NCBI GenBank assembly: GCA_947074245.1
Contig: CAMTOW010000182.1
Location: 1-5,401, forward strand
From: an uncultured Bacteroidales bacterium
GTDB taxonomy: Bacteria; Bacteroidota; Bacteroidia; Bacteroidales; JAUNSR01
Reading direction: 5' to 3'
Length of the DNA: 5,401 nt
Shown here: positions 1-5,401 of the stretch, one piece after another
How the letters are laid out: each line of letters begins with the position of its first letter
How positions within the stretch are numbered: the stretch's first letter is position 1
Notes under the pieces: generated by a model
What the model was told of the DNA's origin: nothing
Database searches by the model: none
Seen by the model: only the letters and a program-made list of their open reading frames with translations
Program-made: the position numbers and the translations under genes

Positions 1-51
1 ATACGAGTTTCTCCGGAGTGACTGGAGTTCAGACGTGTGCTCTTCCGATCT
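1..51 (+). other. Residual Illumina P7-side sequencing adapter (not genomic)
   Basis: Bases 18-51 are identical, as I know it, to the 34-base Illumina read-2 primer site (it starts GTGACTGGAGTTC and ends CTCTTCCGATCT). Bases 1-9 match the last nine bases of the P7 flow-cell primer with one mismatch (T instead of A at 8). Bases 10-17 (TCTCCGGA) sit exactly where the 8-base i7 index belongs and are the reverse complement of TCCGGAGA, which I recall as TruSeq index D702. The order P7 tail, index, primer site, insert is that of a library molecule, so this is untrimmed adapter kept at a contig end. Genomic sequence starts at base 52. Translated in frame from the GTG at 18, it gives the peptide TGVQTCALPI, a recognisable contaminant signature in protein databases. 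Confidence 0.97.
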
Positions 52-65
52 ATCTACAAGAATCT

Positions 66-1139
66 ATGGAATTGAAAATAGCTGTATTACCCGGTGACGG
101 CGTAGGACCTGAAATAACCACTCAAGCATTGCATGTTACGCAAGCCGTATGCAAGAAATTCGGACATCTTTTGAATTATAGCTTCGCACCATGCGGAGCA
201 GACGCGATCGATAAAACGGGAAATCCATATCCGAAAGAGACCCATGAACTTTGTATGAACTCAGATGCCGTATTGTTTGGCGCGGTGGGAGATCCGAAAT
301 ATGATAACGACCCCAAAGCCAAAGTCAGACCGGAACAAGGATTACTGGCAATGCGCAAAAAGTTGGGACTATACGCCAATATTCGCCCCATTGCGACGTT
401 TGAGGCTTTGATCGATAAATCTCCGTTGCGAGCCGAACTGATCGACGGAGCAGACTTCATGTGTATCCGGGAACTCACCGGAGGACTTTACTTCGGACGA
501 CCGCAAGGACGATCTGAAGATGGGAATACGGCTTATGATACGTGTGTCTATTCGCGAGAAGAGATTGAACGGATTGTTCGGTTGGCATTTGAATTCGCGA
601 TGAAACGGCGGCGGAAACTGACGGTGGTGGATAAAGCCAACGTACTGGCAACCTCTCGCTTATGGAGAGAAATAGCCAATGAGATCGCCAAGGAATATCC
701 GGATGTAGAAACCGAATATATGTTTGTGGATAATGCCGCAATGCGTATGATTCAATGGCCGAAGGAGTTTGATGTGATGGTAACCGAAAATATGTTCGGA
801 GATATACTTACCGATGAAGCCTCGGTAATCACCGGTTCGATGGGATTGCTTCCTTCCGCTTCGATCGGATCATATACTTCGGTATTTGAACCGATTCACG
901 GCTCATGGCCACAGGCTGCGGGAAAAAACATTGCCAATCCACTCGCTGCTATACTTTCGGCAGCAATGATGTTTGAATACGCTTTCAGCCTGAAAAAAGA
1001 AGCAAAAATGATACGAGATGCCGTAAACGAATCAATCGCTCAATATATCCGAACGGCTGATATTCAGGAAACCGACCGAAAACCTTATTCCACAAGCGAA
1101 GTAGGTGAATGGATCGTAAACTATATTCAGAAAAACTGA
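66..1139 (+). CDS. leuB: 3-isopropylmalate dehydrogenase (LeuB), complete
   Basis: LeuB oxidatively decarboxylates 3-isopropylmalate to 2-oxoisocaproate with NAD+, the third committed step of leucine biosynthesis, in the cytoplasm. The protein is 357 residues, normal for the family. Visible landmarks are the N-terminal dinucleotide-fold motif PGDGVGPEI (9-17), substrate arginines R88/R97 (in RPEQGLLAMRKKLG), R107 (NIRP) and R135 (RELTGG), Y142, K190 (VVDKAN), D222 (VDNAAM), the metal-binding pair D246/D250 (MFGDILTDEAS), the signature GSMGLLPSASIG, and the NAD loop EPIHGS (H278, G279). The start is the ATG at 66: the family N-terminus is M-E-L/F-K-I-A-V-L, and the in-frame extension back to the GTG at 18 is adapter. 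No Shine-Dalgarno precedes it, as is usual in Bacteroidetes. Residue 283 is Gln (HGSWPQAAGK), where NAD-dependent homologues usually have the Asp of APDIAG. A terminator 51 bases after the stop marks it as the last gene of its unit; other leu genes may lie upstream but are off the contig. Confidence 0.97.
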   Translation: MELKIAVLPGDGVGPEITTQALHVTQAVCKKFGHLLNYSFAPCGADAIDKTGNPYPKETHELCMNSDAVLFGAVGDPKYDNDPKAKVRPEQGLLAMRKKLGLYANIRPIATFEALIDKSPLRAELIDGADFMCIRELTGGLYFGRPQGRSEDGNTAYDTCVYSREEIERIVRLAFEFAMKRRRKLTVVDKANVLATSRLWREIANEIAKEYPDVETEYMFVDNAAMRMIQWPKEFDVMVTENMFGDILTDEASVITGSMGLLPSASIGSYTSVFEPIHGSWPQAAGKNIANPLAAILSAAMMFEYAFSLKKEAKMIRDAVNESIAQYIRTADIQETDRKPYSTSEVGEWIVNYIQKN

Positions 1140-1190
1140 TTGAAATCTACATCGCATACAGATCCGCACCAGCCGGATTCTGATTATGAC

Positions 1191-1234
1191 AAATGCCCTT
1201 TCTCCAATTGGAATTGAGAGAAAGGGCATTTTTT
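1191..1234 (+). terminator. Intrinsic terminator after leuB
   Basis: A perfect 14-bp stem pairs AAATGCCCTTTCTC (1191-1204) with GAGAAAGGGCATTT (1218-1231) around a 13-base loop, and the right arm runs into six consecutive T (1229-1234). It lies 51 bases past the leuB stop. The loop contains CAATTGGAATTG, which can extend the stem further with one bulged base. Read on the minus strand the same hairpin is followed by only TTTG, so it may stop transcription from the convergent DXS-like gene only weakly; I see no other convincing hairpin between 1235 and 1295. Confidence 0.9.
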
Positions 1235-1295
1235 ATCGGTTTGCCGTGACCCTAAAAATTTATCGGGATGATCACGATATACGCAGTCGGCATAC

Positions 1296-3050
1296 TTATT
1301 TAGCCAAATATTTTATGATATCATCGGCAATTTGAACATCCGTCAGACCAGTGGCAGCTATTAACTCAGAGGGCTTATACTGATCTACAAACTCTTTCTT
1401 GAAACCATAATTAACGACTTTCATATCCATCGGACCATAATAACCGGCGATTTTCTCGCCGTAACCGCCTTCGGTAATTCCATCTTCGAGCGTAATTACG
1501 AGTTTATGATCGCTCTTCAATTCATCAAGCATTTTTTCATCAACGCCCGTCAGGTAGCGAGGATTAATCAAAGTGGCATCTACCCCACTCTTGTCTTTCA
1601 ACGCTTTCACCACAGCTTCACCCAATTGATAAAACGTACCGACCGCTATAATAGCAACTTGGGAACCTTTTTTCATCATCCGAAACCGATTCAGATCCGA
1701 ATAATCTGTCTGGGGCAAATAGTCGGGTATGGATTTTACACCATGCGAAGGTACACGAATCGCCACGGGGTGTTCCCGTTGAGCAATGGACCATTCGAGC
1801 ATCGCGAAATACTCCTCTTTACACACCGGAGCCAGATAAACCATATTCGGGATATCGCTCAACTCGATGATATCAAAAAAGCATTGATGGGATTGATCGG
1901 GAATACCGTATACTCCGGTAAGATATACCAAAATGACTGCTGGGTTATTCTGCATACATAAATCTTCGGATAACTGATCGAAAGATCGCTGCAGGAACGT
2001 ACCATACACACCATAAACGGGACGCACGCCGCGTTTTGCCAATCCGGACGCGAAAGCAACCGCATCTTCTTCGGCAATGCCGACATCTACAAATTGCGCT
2101 CCCGCTTCTTTTCTCAGATCGGGAGTGAATCCGATGACCATCGGCGTGGCGGAAGTTATCGCAATCAATTCGGGATTCTTCTTCATTTCGTCGATGAGGT
2201 ATTTCCCGGTCAGCGTACTATAGCTTTCGAAGCGATCGGGATCTTTCAACGGCAACCCCGTTTTCAGATCGAAAGGAACACTGTAATGGAATTTCTCCTC
2301 GTTTTCAATAGCGGGCAGATAACCTTTGCCTTTTTGAGTATTTATATGAACTACAATCGGATGATCAATATCTTTCACCGACCGGAATGCTTTGACAAGC
2401 GCTTCTACATCATTTCCATCGGCAACATACATGTAATCCAAATCTAAGGCTTTGAAATAATTGCATTCGCATTTCCCATCGCTTTCTCGCAGTTTACGCA
2501 GATTACTATAGATTCCGCCATGGTTTTCGGCAATCGCCCATTGGTTATCATTGACAACGATAATCATATTGGTGCCAATCTGGTATACATTATCCAATCC
2601 TTCGAAAGCTTCGCCCCCACTTAGCGCTCCATCTCCGATGAACGCAATGACATTGTTTTTTTCCTGTTTCAAATCACGACCGCGAGCCAGACCGCAACAC
2701 ATGCTGATAGAAGGAGACGTATGACCCATGATAAAAAAATCGTGCGGACTCTCCTTGGGTGCCGTATATTCCGAAACCCGGTTGTTGATAAACGCATCGC
2801 GTCTGCCGGTTATTATCTTATGAGCAAAGGCCTGATGGGATACGTCGAAAACGATCTGATCGACCGGAGAATCAAAAACGTAATGCAGAGCTACAATCGC
2901 ATCTACAGCGCCTAAATCGGGACCGACGTGACCGCCGTACTTACTGACTTTCTCCAAAATTATCGTTCTGATCTCATCACTCACAACCTGAAGATCTGCC
3001 ACCGGAAGTTTTTTCAGATCCTGTGGCGAATTAATTTGTTCGATATACAT
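1296..3050 (-). CDS. Short 1-deoxy-D-xylulose-5-phosphate synthase-like thiamine-diphosphate enzyme
   Basis: This is a 584-residue transketolase-superfamily protein most similar to 1-deoxy-D-xylulose-5-phosphate synthase (DXS, dxs), which joins pyruvate and glyceraldehyde 3-phosphate to start the MEP isoprenoid pathway. Domain order is DXS: diphosphate-binding domain (about 1-270) with GGH (H41), DVSHQAFAHKI (H72), GHTSPSIS and the cofactor motif GDGALSGG...NDN (139-169); pyrimidine-binding domain (about 275-438) with catalytic E327 (IAEED) and YGTFLQR (Y349, R355); C-terminal domain (about 455-580). It is shorter than typical DXS (about 620), mainly through loss of the segment around residues 180-200. 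The positions aligned by eye with E. coli R420 and R478, which bind substrate phosphate, are Leu377 (VYLTGVYG) and Ser435 (IRVPSHG), and the Asp of GADGQTH is Pro384. It therefore looks like a paralogue, possibly with another acceptor. I start it at the ATG at 3050 (MYIEQINSPQDLKKL, the family N-terminus); an in-frame ATG at 3089 adds 13 atypical residues. Confidence 0.85.
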   Translation of the reverse strand: MYIEQINSPQDLKKLPVADLQVVSDEIRTIILEKVSKYGGHVGPDLGAVDAIVALHYVFDSPVDQIVFDVSHQAFAHKIITGRRDAFINNRVSEYTAPKESPHDFFIMGHTSPSISMCCGLARGRDLKQEKNNVIAFIGDGALSGGEAFEGLDNVYQIGTNMIIVVNDNQWAIAENHGGIYSNLRKLRESDGKCECNYFKALDLDYMYVADGNDVEALVKAFRSVKDIDHPIVVHINTQKGKGYLPAIENEEKFHYSVPFDLKTGLPLKDPDRFESYSTLTGKYLIDEMKKNPELIAITSATPMVIGFTPDLRKEAGAQFVDVGIAEEDAVAFASGLAKRGVRPVYGVYGTFLQRSFDQLSEDLCMQNNPAVILVYLTGVYGIPDQSHQCFFDIIELSDIPNMVYLAPVCKEEYFAMLEWSIAQREHPVAIRVPSHGVKSIPDYLPQTDYSDLNRFRMMKKGSQVAIIAVGTFYQLGEAVVKALKDKSGVDATLINPRYLTGVDEKMLDELKSDHKLVITLEDGITEGGYGEKIAGYYGPMDMKVVNYGFKKEFVDQYKPSELIAATGLTDVQIADDIIKYLAK

Positions 3051-3199
3051 AATCTGTTGTCTTAATAATACATTACCATCTGCATCCATTCAACATGAAG
3101 CGGATATAAAAACAACAATATCAAGGGAATTCAGATTGTTTATAATGATCGTTTTAATGTACTTATTATCTTTTTGGGAAAAGATGACGGTAGCAAATG
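3051..3199 (-). promoter_or_regulatory. Leader and presumed promoter region of the DXS-like gene
   Basis: The gene must have its own promoter here, because the hairpin at 3217-3268 lies between it and the carrier gene upstream. The best -7-like box is TATTGTTG (minus strand, 3113-3120), one base off the Bacteroidetes consensus TAnnTTTG, but I see no TTG-type -33 element at the right distance. If it is used, the leader to the ATG at 3050 would be about 55 bases. I see no riboswitch fold and no Shine-Dalgarno. Confidence 0.25.
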
Positions 3200-3268
3200 A
3201 GAAAAATCAAGCAAAGAAATACCCTCATGCGATGGCTTATAATCGAATACCAAGGCATGAGGGTATTT
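3200..3268 (-). terminator. Intrinsic terminator after the YfcC-family gene (minus strand)
   Basis: A perfect 14-bp stem pairs 3217-3230 (AAATACCCTCATGC) with 3255-3268 (GCATGAGGGTATTT), with a 24-base loop that can close a small inner stem (TGG/CCA). It lies 59 bases past the carrier stop codon. Read on the minus strand, the stem is followed by a T-rich but interrupted tail (ATTTCTTTGCTTGATTTTT). On the plus strand only TATTTATGAG follows, so the minus strand is the likely direction. It separates the carrier gene from the DXS-like gene, arguing against one operon. The large loop and broken T-tract make it less canonical than the leuB terminator. Confidence 0.7.
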
Positions 3269-3327
3269 ATGAGTTCCGGTAAAATCGGAATAAATATTTA
3301 TCGAAGAATAAATCGGTTCATTTCAGG

Positions 3328-4929
3328 TCAAAAACCATCCAATGATATCCATACGGTAGGTATCAAGAGCAAGAAACCGATCAATATAAAAAACAAAAGA
3401 ATCTTATAGAACCATTTTAGCCAAACACCGTATTGCACACGAGCCAAACCTAGAGCCCCCATCAATACTCCTGATGTAGGAGTGATCATATTGGTGAAAC
3501 CATCTCCGAACTGAAAAGCCAAAACGGTAGCTTGCCTAGATATACCGATTACATCGGAAAACGGAGCCATAATGGGCATCGTAAGTGCGGCCTTCGCCGA
3601 ACCGGACGGTATAATAACATTAATCGTGGTTTGGATGAGATACATGACTCCCAACGAAGCGACTTTCCCGACATTGTCCATCAGCGTAGCCATACCATGC
3701 AAGATCGGATCAATTACGCGACCGTCTTGTAAAATCTGGATGATCCCTCCGGCCAAACCAACGATCAATGCCGCAGAAAGCATATCTTTCGCACCGGTTT
3801 GAAATTGAGAAATGATTCCATCGGGATTCTCACTGTTGGCAAAACCAGCTAATACACCCATCGCCAGGAATAAGGCAGAAATTTCATTCAAATACCAGCC
3901 ATGCCCCATTACTCCTACCACCAGAAACAGGATGGTGTAGGCCAACAGGTTCAAGATAAAAAACTGATTGGATCGACGTAGTCCCCAAAACGCTGTCAGC
4001 AGGAACGTCAGGCTTAAAGCGGGGGTTGCCGGTAAGGTGACCATATTTGCTCCGATTTCGATCGTCGTGAATGGATGATTGTATGAAAATGCAGCCAAAG
4101 CACCCAGAATAAGCAGATAAATGACCCATGCCGAACGGGTGGTCTTTTCTATTTTCTCTTCTTCCGCTGACTCGGCCTCTTTTTCTCGCCAATAAGCATC
4201 GGCTTCATAAACGGGCGATATTTTCGGATTCTTTTTCACTTTAGACGCATATCGCAAGACGATAATGATTAAAAGAGAGGTCAGTACGATCCAACAAAAC
4301 AAACGATAACCAAAACCGGAAAATAAAGGCAGATCGGACAGTCCCTGAGCAATTCCGATCGTAAACGGATTTAAAACGGCTCCCGAGAATCCGACATGAG
4401 CCGCCACATATACCATACATACCCCCGTAATGGAGTCATATCCCATCGAAATGGCAAGGGGAACAATAATGATGACGAATGCCAACGTTTCTTCACTCAT
4501 CCCGAATATCGCCCCGAAAAGACTAAATAGAATAATTATCAATGAGATTACAACATTATCTACACCTATTTTGCGAAGGAAGCGGTTATGTTCCATTCGT
4601 TTGGTTTGTCGTAAGAAATCGAGAATACCCATATCGATCGACCGGGTGGTATTCATAATCTGAAAAGCGCCGCCGATGATCAACAGAAAGGCGATAATAC
4701 CGGCTTGTTTTTCGAAACCTTCCAACAATGCGCTGAATACCTGCCAGCTTTGAGGGGAAGACTCGACCGCGTGAAACGAATTATCGACAATGATCGTACG
4801 ACTTGAGCCATTGACAATCTTTGTTTCGCGAACATATTCTCCTGCAGGAATAATCCAGGAAAGAGCCGCCGCGATCAAAATTACAACCGAAATAATGGTA
4901 TAGGTGTGAGGGATCTTGTTAAGCTTCAT
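3328..4929 (-). CDS. YfcC/DcuC-family multi-pass membrane carrier
   Basis: This is a 533-residue, very hydrophobic inner-membrane protein of the DcuC superfamily (Pfam DcuC; COG for E. coli YfcC). Relatives move C4-dicarboxylates, amino acids or short-chain acids by ion-coupled transport or exchange; the substrate here cannot be told from sequence. By eye there are about 12 membrane segments, the first at 10-28 (ending IIPAGEY, the usual YfcC N-terminus), then roughly 77-91, 126-143, 147-163, 168-187, 208-226, 267-282, 303-317, 322-341, 347-363, 383-400, 424-440 and 505-526. A charged loop (227-266, rich in Glu and Lys) divides the two halves. The most diagnostic stretch is C-terminal: IIPSGSAKAALTMPIMAP (439-456) and AFQFGDGFTNMITPTSG (471-487), which correspond to re-entrant or substrate-lining segments in this family. 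I start at the ATG at 4929 (MKLNKIPHTYTI); an in-frame ATG at 4968 lies upstream of the promoter box and would not be transcribed. It is a single-gene unit with a terminator behind it. Confidence 0.9.
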   Translation of the reverse strand: MKLNKIPHTYTIISVVILIAAALSWIIPAGEYVRETKIVNGSSRTIIVDNSFHAVESSPQSWQVFSALLEGFEKQAGIIAFLLIIGGAFQIMNTTRSIDMGILDFLRQTKRMEHNRFLRKIGVDNVVISLIIILFSLFGAIFGMSEETLAFVIIIVPLAISMGYDSITGVCMVYVAAHVGFSGAVLNPFTIGIAQGLSDLPLFSGFGYRLFCWIVLTSLLIIIVLRYASKVKKNPKISPVYEADAYWREKEAESAEEEKIEKTTRSAWVIYLLILGALAAFSYNHPFTTIEIGANMVTLPATPALSLTFLLTAFWGLRRSNQFFILNLLAYTILFLVVGVMGHGWYLNEISALFLAMGVLAGFANSENPDGIISQFQTGAKDMLSAALIVGLAGGIIQILQDGRVIDPILHGMATLMDNVGKVASLGVMYLIQTTINVIIPSGSAKAALTMPIMAPFSDVIGISRQATVLAFQFGDGFTNMITPTSGVLMGALGLARVQYGVWLKWFYKILLFFILIGFLLLIPTVWISLDGF

Positions 4930-4954
4930 AATGTGATCTAGAAATATTTTAATA

Positions 4955-4989
4955 CAAAAATACTGCATTTACATTAATATTTATGCAAT
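4955..4989 (-). promoter_or_regulatory. Bacteroidetes-type promoter for the YfcC-family gene
   Basis: On the minus strand, TATTTTTG (4955-4962) matches the Bacteroidetes -7 consensus TAnnTTTG exactly, 25 bases before the ATG at 4929. An ATTG (4986-4989) could serve as the -33 element, but the 23-base gap from its TTG to the -7 box is longer than usual. Transcription would begin near 4949, giving a leader of about 20 bases. This supports choosing the ATG at 4929 over the one at 4968. Confidence 0.6.
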
Positions 4990-5135
4990 ATTCAATATAG
5001 AGTCTTCTTTCGGATCAAACCAGAGAGTCATTTAACAGATATTTCATAGATTTAAGTTATCTACTCTTCCTGAATTTATTTTTACGAGCTAATAAAAACA
5101 GCCGGAAATTTGCACAAAACAGGGGTTAATATCCT

Positions 5136-5148
5136 TAAGATTATCTTA
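5136..5148. repeat. 13-base inverted repeat upstream of the CDGSH-protein gene
   Basis: TAAGAT-T-ATCTTA is a perfect 6-bp inverted repeat with a one-base centre, about 60 bases before the ATG at 5209. A promoter-like TGATTTTG (5149-5156, one base off TAnnTTTG, plus strand) directly abuts it. That position would suit an operator, but a 6-bp AT-rich palindrome can occur by chance. Just downstream are a small hairpin CATCC-GAAAT-GGATG (5160-5174) and CTGTT-TT-AACAG (5175-5186). Confidence 0.25.
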
Positions 5149-5208
5149 TGATTTTGAACCATCCGAAATGGATGCTGTTTTAACAGAAACCCATTAATAC
5201 AGATAATC

Positions 5209-5401
5209 ATGGACAACAATGAAAAATTAATAACTGTAACCGTTATGCATAACGGACCGCTTGTAGTTGAAGGACCGTATAAACTGATTGACAAAGACGG
5301 AAAAGAAACTATTCAAAATGGAAAAACAGCTTTATGCCGGTGTGGCCGCTTGAAGCAGAGTGTGGCTACGGCCATGCGTCAAGGCGATGGCTTGCTGATG
5401 A
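5209..5401 (+). CDS. CDGSH iron-sulfur domain protein, 5' fragment, 3' part anomalous
   Basis: Sixty-four codons are visible before the window ends. Residues 9-46 read like the N-terminal part of bacterial CDGSH (mitoNEET-type) proteins: VTVMHNGPLVVEGPYKLIDK, then an acidic/basic turn, then KTALCRCG. Such small cytoplasmic proteins hold a [2Fe-2S] cluster with three Cys and one His in the pattern C-x-C-x2-S/T-x3-P-x-C-D-G-S/A/T-H. The first two cysteines are present (C43, C45), but from residue 48 nothing fits: Leu48 replaces Ser/Thr, Val52 replaces Pro, and residues 54-58 (TAMRQ) contain no C-D-G-x-H. GC rises from 22/60 at 5211-5270 to 36/60 at 5341-5400. I infer a contig-end mis-join or a frameshift near 5345-5355, not a real variant. 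The start is the ATG at 5209; no Shine-Dalgarno is present. The true gene is probably about 70-80 residues. Confidence 0.65.
   Translation, partial: MDNNEKLITVTVMHNGPLVVEGPYKLIDKDGKETIQNGKTALCRCGRLKQSVATAMRQGDGLLM

Noticed and set aside
18..65. An N-terminal extension of LeuB that might be a leader peptide or a fused upstream gene
   Set aside because: It is the translation of the Illumina adapter plus 14 genomic bases; LeuB proteins start at the Met encoded at 66.
1506..1961. A 151-codon open frame on the plus strand, opposite the DXS-like gene
   Set aside because: It is antisense to a well-conserved coding region, its translation has no recognisable domain, and it has no promoter or start signal.
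3051..3120. A thiamine-diphosphate riboswitch before the DXS-like gene, which uses that cofactor
   Set aside because: I see neither the conserved CTGAGA nor the ACCTGATC-type element, and cofactor-using enzymes are not usually controlled this way.
3290..3301. A perfect 12-base palindrome, ATAAATATTTAT, after the carrier stop codon
   Set aside because: It is made only of A and T in an AT-rich spacer, is expected by chance, and has no associated T-tract or promoter.
3532..3802. Short plus-strand open frames opposite the carrier gene
   Set aside because: They are antisense shadows of a clearly conserved membrane protein and show no independent coding signal.
5082..5294. A 70-codon minus-strand open frame across the divergent intergenic region and the CDGSH gene start
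   Set aside because: It overlaps the plus-strand frame with recognisable family residues, and its own translation resembles nothing I know.
66..5401. A single novel gene system joining leuB, the DXS-like gene, the carrier and the CDGSH protein
   Set aside because: The genes are convergent or divergent, separated by terminators and promoters, and share no evident pathway; nothing beyond adjacency supports a link.

Overview
The window looks like one end of a short assembly contig (about 5.4 kb) from a member of the Bacteroidales, probably from a metagenome or a draft genome. The evidence for this lineage is the amino-acid flavour of LeuB and of the YfcC-type carrier, the lack of Shine-Dalgarno sequences before every start, and an exact copy of the Bacteroidetes -7 promoter box (TAnnTTTG) before the carrier gene. 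The genus cannot be told from the sequence. No mobile element, CRISPR array, tRNA or rRNA is visible.

Layout. Bases 1-51 are not genomic. They are an Illumina P7-side adapter: the tail of the flow-cell primer, an 8-base index, then the complete read-2 primer site. Genomic sequence begins at 52, only 14 bases before the leuB start, so whatever lies upstream of leuB is lost. leuB (66-1139, +) is complete and ends in a strong intrinsic terminator (1191-1234). Convergent to it is a short DXS-like thiamine-diphosphate enzyme (1296-3050, -). Upstream of that gene is a second hairpin terminator (3217-3268, acting on the minus strand), which closes a multi-pass YfcC/DcuC-family carrier gene (3328-4929, -). 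A 279-base divergent region (4930-5208) holds the carrier's promoter and some small inverted repeats. It leads into the 5' end of a CDGSH-type iron-sulfur protein gene (5209 onward, +), cut by the window end and apparently corrupted in its last ~55 bases.

How the genes relate. Terminators separate leuB, the DXS-like gene and the carrier gene, so these look like independent transcription units, not an operon or a defined system. leuB is the 3' end of a leucine biosynthesis unit. The DXS-like gene is the most interesting object. It keeps the thiamine-diphosphate machinery and several DXS catalytic residues, but has lost both arginines that bind the phosphate of glyceraldehyde 3-phosphate in characterised DXS enzymes, so its true acceptor substrate is in doubt. 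Both contig ends carry probable technical artefacts (adapter at the left, a probable mis-join or frameshift at the right), which matters to anyone using the protein predictions.
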